A stretch of DNA of 64,000 nt. Source: Leptospira sp. B5-022. GTDB lineage: Bacteria > Spirochaetota > Leptospiria > Leptospirales > Leptospiraceae. The stretch lies in NCBI RefSeq assembly GCF_000347035.1, contig NZ_ANIJ01000018.1, forward strand, positions 310,001-374,000, in the 5' to 3' direction. A program made the translations under genes and the position numbers. The notes under the pieces are model-generated. The model saw nothing but the letters and a program-made list of their open reading frames with translations. It was not told the DNA's origin and did no database searches. Below, in pieces: positions 54,501 to 63,900 of the stretch (position 1 is the first letter of the stretch; each line of letters opens with the position of its first letter).

Positions 54501-57461
54501 AGTCGCATCTCCTCCTTTGAATTTTTGCGGACGATTTCCTCTCGAGTTTAATATTCTTCTGACTGTTTTTTCGAGGGAACTTTCTTTTTCTCTTTCTTCC
54601 AAATATAAGATGCCGTTCAAAGCTAGGTCTATGGAGGGAGTAGGCGGAGCATAAATGGAAAGTATTTCCAAAAGTTTTGCTACAAGTTCCTTTCCTTCTC
54701 TAAGGTTCGCGTATGCTTTTACTAAAAATATGAATGCATCCTTTTGGCTTTTGGTCCTTCGAAGAGGATTCCAAGGTTTGATACCGTAATAGTGAAACGC
54801 ATTGGATAAGAGTTTTTTTGTGGTCTTAGGTGGATTGTATCCTTCCGTATCCCATTCCGATAGAGCTCTTTGAACCTCTCCATAATGGGAAAATTTTGTT
54901 CCCGGATCCGATGAGAATATTCTTCGTACTAATACATGGAATTTTAAAAGTTCTAAATAGAAATTTCCCCATTGGCGGCTCTCTGGATCGGATAGTTTGG
55001 AAAATTCGAGATTAGAGAGTATAAAATCTATCTTTTCTACGGCGTCTTGTTCCCTAAAAGTTCCTAAGATCCAAGACCTCAATAAGGTTCTTAGATCGGG
55101 GCCTGATTTTTTTTGGATCGATGGAATTTTTCCTTCCGTATCCGGATCTAAGGAAGGCCAGATCTCCCAGATAGATCCTTCAGTACTATTATAATTATCT
55201 AATTCTTTTTTGGGTTCGGATCTTTGTTCTGTTTCAATTTTTGCAAGTATTTCCCCTTCACTTAAACCTTTGCCTAAGATCATCCCGGAAGCGGTCATTC
55301 CGCGAACCAATTTATTCCTATCTCCGTGCTCTAATAAATATCCTAGTTTTCCGCCGACTGGTGCGGTTAGGACTGTTTCCATCTTCATTGCGGAAATTAC
55401 TAAGATCGGATCTCCTTCTTGGATAGTTTCCCCTTCATTCCATGTATTGTTCGTTTGCGGATTATCGCATATCTTTACGAATGTTCCTTGGAAGGGAGAA
55501 CGTAAAACTCCTTCGTTGGAGGTATTATTCTTTTTGTCTTTGGATAAAATAGAGAATCGGAGATATCTAAGTTTTCCTTGGCTATCCGGGAATCTCACCA
55601 AGTGAAAAGAAGGCCTACGATCTACGCGGACGGGAATCGTTCTGCCGGCAAATTCCACTAAAAATTCTTCTCCAAATTCTCCTTGAACGGAAACCCCGAT
55701 GGATCCGAAATCTTTCCCGTTTAGCAGAATTCTATAGCTAGAAATGGAAGTTCGGAATAAGCGGGTTTTATACGCTTTCGTTTCCGATCTCAATTCGAAT
55801 TCAAAAAGAGAATACTCCGATTCTTGGGAATGAAGTAATTTAGGAAGATCCCGATCTCTGAAAGACCTTTTCAGATCGTTTTCGGTCATAAAAACCGATT
55901 CTGCAAGCGAGCAGATGACTGCCCCTTCTTCTTCCGATTCATTCTCCGCTTTTGTAAGTTCCTCATTATTAGATAAAATTAAATTATCATATTCTCCCGA
56001 ACGAAAAAGATCATGCCTTACTAGTTTGATTAGCTGTTCAATGTTTGTGGTAATTCCGCGGATGTACAGATCTGAAAGTGCTCTTTCCATTCTGAGTAGA
56101 GCTTCTTCCCTTGTAGTTCCCGTAGTGATCAATTTTCCTATCATTGGATCATAGTCACCTAAGACTCTATCGCCTTTTTTGAATCCGAAATCACAACGTA
56201 CTCCGTTGAATGTAGGAAGTTCTAGATCTTTTATTTTTCCGGGAGAAGGAGAGTAATTTTGAAAAGGATCTTCCGCATAGATCCTGCATTGGATGGAATG
56301 ATTTCTGTCCGAGAATCTCCTACGGATAACTGAGTCGTAAGGGATCTCTTGTTCTCTACCATCAAAAAATAAAATTTGCCATTTGGCCAGATCGATCCCG
56401 AGAGATTGGTCGGTCACGGGATATTCCACCTGCAATCTAGTGTTCATTTCTAAAAATCCGAAATTGCCTGTTTCGCAATCCAGTAAGAATTCAACAGTTC
56501 CCGCGGCGCATCCTTCCGAGTAGCCCGAAATATGAGCGATCTTTTCCGCGGATGATAATAATTGTAATAAGGTCCTATCGTCTAAAAAGGTTTCTCCACT
56601 TTCTTCCACGACTTTTTGGTTCCTTCTTTGTACTGCGCATTTCCGGATACCCACAGCCGTGGAATTGAAAATTTGTACTTCAAAGTGAGCAGGTCTCTCC
56701 ACATATTTTTCAAAAAAGAAGGTACCGTTCCCATAGGACTGGACTCCGATCCGAACCGCACTCTCGATTGCTGGAATTAATTCCTTTGAGTTTCGTACGA
56801 TGACCATTCCTTTCCCGCCACCGCCGCTGTCTAGTTTGATCATGATCGGATAGCCGATCCTTTCCGCTTCTTGAATTGCGATCTCTTCTCCGCCTGTGAT
56901 AGGCCCGCTCCCCAATAAAAGGGGGATTCCGTTCTCTAAAGCCAATTTTCTGGCATCTAGCTTATTTCCAACTTTTCGCATCACGGAAGCCTTGGGCCCC
57001 ATAAATATTATGTTTCTTTTATATATGAGGGAGACTTCCTCTAGAGATTCAACGAACCTAAAGTCTTCGGACAAAAATCCGTATCCCGGATAAACTGCGT
57101 TTGCATCCGAAAGTAAAGCTGCGGCTATAATTGTCTGAGAGTTCGTATATTTATCGGAACTTCCAATGTAGACGATCTCGTCTGCGGATTCATACCAGGA
57201 TTGTTCCCTATCCGGATCGGTTACAACTGCAACCGATCGGATACCTTCTTCTCTCAGCGCTAAAAAAAATCTTTTGGCGATCTCTCCTCGGTTTGCGATC
57301 AGCACTTTTTTTAGTACACCTTTTCTTTCCGGGTAAATTTCTTTTTTTTCTGAACGTCCTGGGTTTAGGATTTTCAATTCTTTTATGACGGAATCTATTT
57401 CAGGAATACTTAATATTCCTTGGGTAAATGATTCTGGTTCTGGCTTTCTTGTGGGTATCAT
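51561..57461 (-). CDS. Single-chain acyl-CoA carboxylase (BC-BCCP-middle-CT fusion)
   Basis: The 1966-aa protein carries all catalytic parts of an acetyl/acyl-CoA carboxylase. The biotin carboxylase (~50-500) has VLIANRGEIAKR, the ATP-lid DSGGGGKGM (~211) and EMNTRLQVEYPVT (~338). The biotinyl domain (~650-742) has AMKMET with Lys693 as attachment site. A ~470-residue region of unknown fold follows. The carboxyltransferase (~1220-1960) has RVAGGATGDLEGRKY, WNDGAGANIKEGM and DAPGFVPGTKQE. BC motifs are bacterial in type. It lies 10 bp after acpS in an operon with FAS I, so malonyl-CoA supply is the likely role. Confidence 0.92.
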   Translation of the reverse strand: MIPTRKPEPESFTQGILSIPEIDSVIKELKILNPGRSEKKEIYPERKGVLKKVLIANRGEIAKRFFLALREEGIRSVAVVTDPDREQSWYESADEIVYIGSSDKYTNSQTIIAAALLSDANAVYPGYGFLSEDFRFVESLEEVSLIYKRNIIFMGPKASVMRKVGNKLDARKLALENGIPLLLGSGPITGGEEIAIQEAERIGYPIMIKLDSGGGGKGMVIVRNSKELIPAIESAVRIGVQSYGNGTFFFEKYVERPAHFEVQIFNSTAVGIRKCAVQRRNQKVVEESGETFLDDRTLLQLLSSAEKIAHISGYSEGCAAGTVEFLLDCETGNFGFLEMNTRLQVEYPVTDQSLGIDLAKWQILFFDGREQEIPYDSVIRRRFSDRNHSIQCRIYAEDPFQNYSPSPGKIKDLELPTFNGVRCDFGFKKGDRVLGDYDPMIGKLITTGTTREEALLRMERALSDLYIRGITTNIEQLIKLVRHDLFRSGEYDNLILSNNEELTKAENESEEEGAVICSLAESVFMTENDLKRSFRDRDLPKLLHSQESEYSLFEFELRSETKAYKTRLFRTSISSYRILLNGKDFGSIGVSVQGEFGEEFLVEFAGRTIPVRVDRRPSFHLVRFPDSQGKLRYLRFSILSKDKKNNTSNEGVLRSPFQGTFVKICDNPQTNNTWNEGETIQEGDPILVISAMKMETVLTAPVGGKLGYLLEHGDRNKLVRGMTASGMILGKGLSEGEILAKIETEQRSEPKKELDNYNSTEGSIWEIWPSLDPDTEGKIPSIQKKSGPDLRTLLRSWILGTFREQDAVEKIDFILSNLEFSKLSDPESRQWGNFYLELLKFHVLVRRIFSSDPGTKFSHYGEVQRALSEWDTEGYNPPKTTKKLLSNAFHYYGIKPWNPLRRTKSQKDAFIFLVKAYANLREGKELVAKLLEILSIYAPPTPSIDLALNGILYLEEREKESSLEKTVRRILNSRGNRPQKFKGGDATISRKHVFDYVRFLKAPWSSVSEEGSEILEEKFNRSFSENLPLVPENFDESLTYQIRKKLEYWQTQGNLKRIFSPSTGHFLYFLETEREKQYILFSTLNAKAEKKISRFDLETTAKVGACILQGSQIFKNVDIFRLEVLVSGFMIKFDPGSNEEDVFNYNNIMESAGSVLRFFLHGLYSQFTMVFLPENAEKTVTLSFFFKDGKLRMDIAHSNDPRFPYCTGTDPKDLNVFQKGKWPLECWVSEIFDMDSVQEITIPGTDGLLRKNPKTGKEEIYVPGAKIFEGKIGGKPALCFFKDSRVAGGATGDLEGRKYIAAAYYAYRKDLPLYIWNDGAGANIKEGMVSLNRAAEGFFMNSLLSAGLKASDFRAAIESHSDPILKEICSETEKKYGPEFRKYNSEERPKFCFTVAVGTGSSTGLDVYGSSQASLQVLLNEEESYRVLTGSSVIESVTGEKFTNYEIGGAKIMGQATGTVDFVANDKIQLIWIIRRIQDSLLGCKLLPKEKSQRAISENWNVLDENELTHYSESGFFLPIKENYSGSGSLVSGLIRLGEAPVLSMGPRTDDGFHSLPCIIKAKESVRIAEKTGASLLLVYGSKWFRSSHLDDYDSLRPRRDFQKSLQNFKGACLHFVKNPEGLRVSELTSNADVWLLLEPSAKSKSSAHKEFSNKKRWATFTAKDEPEAYEIIRKFFHLLNHRKIENFLPSESEIKLPSEITVSYDMKEEIVQKILDKNTFLEFGEWDPGSSLITGLGRIQGRTVAIIADQPKGGGSPDAPGTEKFRVFTEFANKHSIPLLMISDAPGFVPGTKQERARIQQIGGESLDVNILSEIPVVSIVLRQNYGGRQIHAFSGFLRPGIAYYSLAEATLAVMGGNSAFDLFQGAKVAALRKEGNIQEIESIQKEFFGSFTKKSRADFDAKNTGVLDGTFGSVSELREVLKTGLEEADHKLSLWRKNKNKYSEGEVYLCPSSSEEEWKDLILP

Positions 57462-57471
57462 TCGCTTTCTC

Positions 57472-57918
57472 CTAAAAGATCAGGAGGACTTCGGAAAATG
57501 CATAATCCCCCGTATGGCTGATGCTTAGCCGGATCGAATTCGGCTTTATATTATTCAAATATGTTTCAAAGTTTCCGTAAAAACGAAAATAGGGACGGCC
57601 ATAATCATCATTCCGTATTTCTATTTCCGAATAGTTCACATTCAGATCGGGTTTTTGGAATAAACGATATCCGTCCAAAGCCTTGATCAACGCTTCTTTA
57701 GCGGCATATCTTCCCGCAAAAAAGCCGGCCCTTTGGTTTTCAGGTTTTGTTTCTCCCTTCTTTCTTTCCCAATCCGTAAAAGTGATCTTAAAGAAGAAGG
57801 TAGCCTTATCTTGCAAACTTTCCTTGAATTCAGGAATAAAAGTAAGATCCACTCCTACGGAAGCATAAGGACTCGTAATCGATTCAAAACTTGGAAGAGG
57901 TTGCGATCTTAGTTTCAT
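57472..57918 (-). CDS. acpS: Stand-alone holo-ACP synthase (phosphopantetheinyl transferase)
   Basis: The 148-aa protein is of AcpS/FAS-PPT type. It has VGVDLTFIPEF (metal Asp), FAGRYAAKEALIKAL (metal Glu and CoA Lys) and the IRLSISHTGDYAFSEVL end. It transfers 4'-phosphopantetheine to an ACP Ser. Its ATG overlaps the FAS stop by 4 bp (ATGA), and the gene stands exactly where fungal FAS alpha has its C-terminal PPT domain. I infer that it activates the FAS ACP (Ser660 in the numbering used for that entry). Confidence 0.92.
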   Translation of the reverse strand: MKLRSQPLPSFESITSPYASVGVDLTFIPEFKESLQDKATFFFKITFTDWERKKGETKPENQRAGFFAGRYAAKEALIKALDGYRLFQKPDLNVNYSEIEIRNDDYGRPYFRFYGNFETYLNNIKPNSIRLSISHTGDYAFSEVLLIF

Positions 57919-60900
57919 TTTTTCTCTCCCGGTTTGGATCTGTATTCCGCGTTTAGAAGTAGACCGATTTCATCTTCCTGGAAGTAAGACTTGGTATGTC
58001 TTTCATACAAAGGTTTTCCTATTCCCATTCTGATCTCGTGATATCTGTTCCGATATCGGATCTCTCTTTTTTTTCTCAACTCTAGATAGGTTTCTCTTTG
58101 TTCCTGAGTGAGTGCTGCTAAAAAATAATCGGAATGAACGAAGAGACAAAGCGCACCGACATGTCCGAAACCTAAGGTGGTCAATATTCCGGCCCTAATA
58201 TTATGTTTACCGAATGGAATACTTTCGTCCGTAAAAGTTACGAACGGATAATCGTTCATGTCCGGATCCACTTCTTCTAGATTTCGGTTTCCGGTTACGA
58301 TACCGTTTTCTAGAGTTTGTAATATTCCGATTGTCTGCCAAGCGGCGGCCCCTCCTTTGGAATGTCCTGTAAGCGATTTTTGAGAGACTACCGGTAATAG
58401 GTTTCCTGGTGTTCTTCCTAACTTGGATAGTAAATTATACAAAAGTTTGTTTTCATTCTTATCGTTCGCTTTTGTAGAAGTATCGTGCTTATAGGCGACG
58501 CCTATGTCGTCCCCGGTGAGTCCGAAGGTGGATAACGCGTTTCTTAAAGGAGATTTTTCTTTTTCGGATTCAGCTCCTAAAGATAAAAGTCCTAATCCCG
58601 GAGCAGGAATAGAGGCTTGGATCCCATCCGTCTTAGAACCTGCATAAGCTAAAATCCCGTAGACAGGAAGTCCTGCTTCGAGGGCTAAGTCCGCTCTTGC
58701 GAGTAAAACGACTCCTCCTCCTTGGGCCTCTACGAATCCGCCTCTTCGGATATCGTTCGGACGACACATTCCTTTCGGGTCGATTCCTTGTTCCAACATT
58801 TCTACACTGCTTGCAGTCGCTTGCATATCCCCGAATCCGACCAGACTTTCCATCGCGAAATCATCGAAGGCACCGGCTAACATAAAGCCTGCTTTTCCTT
58901 CTTTGATCAAACTTGCAGCCATTTCCAAAGAAATTCCCGCCGTAGCGCAGGCTGCAACAGGAGTTTGGACGGGACCATAACCTCCTACATAAGAGGTGAG
59001 TGCCCAAGCGGTCGTAACGTTTATCAATGATTCTTGTAGCGCGTCATGTTGCCTTTGGTTTCCGAGTAAGAAGTCATGGAACATTCTTTTGAGTTTACCC
59101 ATCCCTCCCATACCGGAACCGACCGTTGAGCCGACGAGTCCAGGATGAATGAATCGATACAATTCCATCGGTTCCATTCCGGAACGTAAGAACGCTTCGC
59201 ATGTGCAATAAAGATTATATACTGTGATCGGATCCACTTGAGCGGTTAGATCTTTGGTTAGTCCGTATCTTGCCGGATCCCAACCTTTCGGGATCTGCCC
59301 TGCAACTTTTCTATTGAAGTCGGAAGCTTTTCTGGCCTTGATTGTACTTCCTTTTTTCCTTCTCACGAACCATTTGTCTTTTTCAGGATCATGATAGACT
59401 TCCGTAGCTTCCGGTTCTGCATTTTTGAATTCTTCCGCTTCTTTGGAATTCGAAACAGGTATAAAGAAGTCCTCTTCTAAAACCACGTCTACAAAGGAGA
59501 ATAACGTAGATGGATCGAATCCGACACATTCCTGATCGATGATCCGAATGCCCGTATGGGCTAAGATCTTTTCTTCGTATTTGGATTTGATTTCCCATTC
59601 TGCGACCGCTTCTCCTGTTTCGGAGTCAGTCCAACTTCTTCCTTTATCGGCGGCTTGGTATTTGATAAAACCCATCATCCAAGCCAGTTCGAGAGCGGCC
59701 TCCAAGGAAAGTGTTCCGGATTTTTCCAATTCCCATCTGGTCATGGAACTACCGGCAGGTCCTAATTCCGCAAAACCGACAACACAAATCGTTTTAGAAA
59801 GATCTAATTCTTGTAAATACCCGATCTCATTTAACCTTGCTTGGTTCGGAATGGAAGGATATTTATACACTTCTTTAGGTAAGAACTCTCTTGTATGAGT
59901 TTCCTGTTTTTCTAATAGGATTTTGCTTTTAAGATAGAATGTTTCCTTTTTGATCTTGGCTTCCGAAAGAATGTCAGCACGGATCTTGCCTAAGGTCTTT
60001 CCAAGCTCGGTTTGGGAATCCAAGCCGCCCGTAAAATTTGCCTTAGTGATTTGTTCGGGAGAATGGTATACGCAAGTGTTGATCAAATTTGCTAAGAGAA
60101 GTCCCATTTCTCTTCGAGAGAATGTTAGCACACCCGATCTTTCTTCCAAAGTTTGGGCCACAAGATCGTTCGCTTCCATGAGACCGGTCCCTCTTACCCA
60201 ACCGATCACACAACCGTGGATCCTTGTATGTTTTCCCCAATCGTCTTCTTCCGAGAATTTTTTTCGGAACAAAGTTTCAAGACCCAATTTGGTTTCGGCA
60301 TACATTCCATCTCTTCCAAAGATACCATGATTCGGTGAGAGAGGTAAGATAACGTGAAGTGGAGAAGTTTCCGTAGGAGTATTCTTCAATCTTCCTAGCG
60401 TGCCAATCAGTTTTTCCACGCCGAGCAGCATCACTCTTAATGATGTTAAAGAAGAATCATCCAATTGTGATCCTGTATTTTCTTCTCCGACTGCACCGAA
60501 TGGAATTAGGACATCAGGCTCCCAGTCCTTTTGGACCAACCATTCGGATAATAGACGAATATCTTCGAACGATCCTTGAGAGAAGGGAACTAAGGAGAGA
60601 GATGCGCCCTTTGCTCCGTACTTTTGGAATATCCTTTTATAAAACTTAACTTTTTCGGAAGAATAGGAAGTAGTTGTTAGGATAATATCCGCTCCACCGG
60701 CAAGCAGTACGAAGACGGTCTCTAACGCGATGGAGTTTGGACCTCCTCCTGTGACTAAAACTTTCAGACCCGAAAAACTGATCCCTTCTTTGGATGAACT
60801 CAAAATAGAGTTTAGAATAGATTCCGTCGCTTTATCGTTCTCGGTCCAACTTCCTCCTTGGTCCTTACTTGTTAATATGGAAATTTTGCCATGGAAGTAT

Positions 60901-63900
60901 TCCTTTAAATTGGTAGAATATTCTACTTCTTTAAAGTTTAAATTACCGTCTTCGGAGATTTCTAACTTAGGACGTAAGACGGAGTTCTCTGCTTGAGAGA
61001 TCGGCTTCCGATTCGGGTCCCATTTAGAAGAGAGTGATCTTAAATATTCTCTTTTAGATCCAATACTTTTCTTTTCTTGCGGAAATCGGATCTCGTCCTT
61101 TTCCAAAATTTGATCCCAGTATTGTAAAACCTGGGACAACAGAGGGCTTGCATGATTTGCAAAATACTTTTCTGCTTCAGGACCGAAATGATCCGATTCT
61201 CCCGTTCTGATCTTGGTTAGGCCTTGTAAAAGTTTTTTCTTCGCCCATTGTTCCGAATTGGAAAAACGAACAATTTTCTTTTCTTCGAATAAAGGAGAAG
61301 GTTCTGTCTGGATCTTTTGCCTTGCTTCTTGCAGGGCAAAAATATCTTTTATTAGAAATTCAGCGTATGGATCTTCTCCTAAAAGTCTATATTGGAAATT
61401 TTTGATCGCCTTTCCGAAAACTCCTTCCGCTCCGAAATATTTTCTTTCCAGCTCTTCCAATGCGGCAGCATCTACTTTTGCTCCCCCGGCCGATCCTGAA
61501 TTATTCGCAGAAAGTTTTCCGATCCGGATTCCTTTGGATTGAGCAAACAGATCCACTGCTTTGTCCAACCATTTGGACGCCTCTTTGGCATTTCCGATCC
61601 GAGAGTTTAATGCAATAGGGCTCAATGCTCCTTTTCGCAACGACTCTCCTTCTCTTACATATAGAGGAAGAAAAATACTGACCGTAAAAATTCCCGAAGA
61701 ACTTAAACCCCTTTCTTCTTTTAGATGTTTAAAGATCTCTGTTCTCCCGAAATCAGGCGGAAAAAATTTCTTCAAAGTTTCTTCGAATGAAGTTCGAAGA
61801 TAAGGCCCCGGTTGTGAATACGCAGATTGTTCCTCTAAAGATTTTATAAGATCTTTTAAGGATTTCTCATGAGCTCCGTCCAAATTTGTCGTTTTGAATT
61901 CCGCTCCAAGATCCGCCATTACCTGATTTCGTTTGGAAGAATTTCCTCCGAATAGGGTGTCTATATTTTCCTCTTCCGAAATTTCTTCGGGTCGAATTCC
62001 CGCTTTTAAAGCAAGTAATACGAATAATGCGTCCTTCTTAGTTAGATTTACGGACACTTCTTCTCCGCCGAAAGGTTGGGGTTCCTGGATCGTATCCTGA
62101 ACTTGTACAGGCTCTGTCCTACTTTCAGCTTGTACGATTGGGACTTCCGATGTTATCGGTTCCGCAATTTCTCCTAGTTTGGAAAACTCTGCGGTCTCAC
62201 AATCTTCTAGTTCCGAAAAGACCAGATTTCGATTTTCTTCTATATGCAGGATTTCGAATGAAGAAGGATCCGGAAATTCCCTCAGAGTTTGCCTTGCCAT
62301 TCCTGCAAGATCACCCCTAGCTCCAAGATCGATCAACCTTCGGACTTTCAGATCTTGGAAGAATTGATCCTGGGTCTTGATCCATTGTACCGGCATAGCA
62401 AATTGATAGGCTAGTAATTCGATCAATAATATTCTTCGGAGTTCTTTTTCGGAAAGATTTTTGCCTTCTTTTAGGATCTTTTCTAAAATAGGACTTCCGG
62501 AGACTTCCCAAACATACTTTATGAATTCTTGATCAATGGAGAATGGTTTTGCAACCAGATTCGGGATATACTTGCCGTCTAATTCTTCGAAACCGGAAAT
62601 TTGGGGAACGTTCGCTTCCAGAGTTTTTCTGAATTCTGCAACCCCGTTTACTAAAACCCTTGAATGAAAAGGTACATCTATTCCTTCCAAGCGGATCGTA
62701 GTCTTTTTACCTCTCACGATCTCTTTAAAACGATTTTCCATTTCGGATAGCGCCTTGAGATCTCCGGTTACGGAATATTGTTTGTCTCTTATGTTTAAAT
62801 TAACTACTTCTAATGGAAGTCCGGTCTCTTCTTTAATTTGAGCGACAACCTTAAGAATGGTTTCTTCATCCAAGCCAACATGCCGATTTCCTAATACTAC
62901 GCTCATTCCGAATGGACTTCTTCCTTCCTTATCTCTTGGAACAAGGCTTTGCATGGTAAGTCCTCTTCCATACACGATCCGGATCACATTCTCTAATCCT
63001 AAAAATCCTCTCGCAGATAGAGCGGAAAATTCTCCTAGAGAATGTCCTGCAAACGGAGCCTCTTGATCTAAAAATCCTCTCTCCTTCAAGATCTCCCAAT
63101 CCGCCATAGACTTAGTGACCAAAGCGACTTGTGTAAATTGTGTGAGATGAAGAACACCCTTAGGATGATTCCAAACTTTTTTTCCAACTTTCAATGAAGT
63201 CGGATTATCTTGTACTATCTTTAAAAGAGAGAAGCCTAATTCGTCCCTTGTAGTATTTTCAGCTCTTTGCCAAACGTTTCTTGCCTCCGGGAATTCATCT
63301 CTGAGTTTCATTCCCATTCCTTGGGATTGGGAACCTTGTCCTGTAAATACGTAGCCTGTTTTTTTAGGAGAAACGATTGCTTTCGCGCTTAACTTTTTCT
63401 CTCCGTCTCTGTTGACTAAACTGACGGAAAGAATTTGAGATCCTTTCTTTTGAGAAACATGGATTGCTTCCAAAAGTAATTCTTCGCTTAAATATACGGG
63501 GGCCTCGAAAGTTTCATCGAAGGCGGACAATCTGGAAGGATCTCCTTCACAAAGATCCATTACGATTTTCTTAATTACTCTGGCCGAAGTCCATAAACCG
63601 TGAACGATCCTGTCTTTCCAACCGGCATATTTTGCGAAATCGATATCCGTATGGATCGGATTTGTATCTCCGGAAGCAGCCGAATATTCGCTCATATCCG
63701 AAGGAGCGTAAAAAGTTTCGGATATGATCTTATAAGGTTTTGCAAGTGGAACTTCAGGATCACCTTCCGAAAGGTTGGTGAAGAATCGATCCAAGGATGT
63801 TGGGATTCCGATTTGGACTTTTTCTTCTAATTTGAATTCTCCCCATTCTTCGAAATGAGAGCCTGAAACCTTTTCAATCTTACCTTCTACTTTATGAAGT

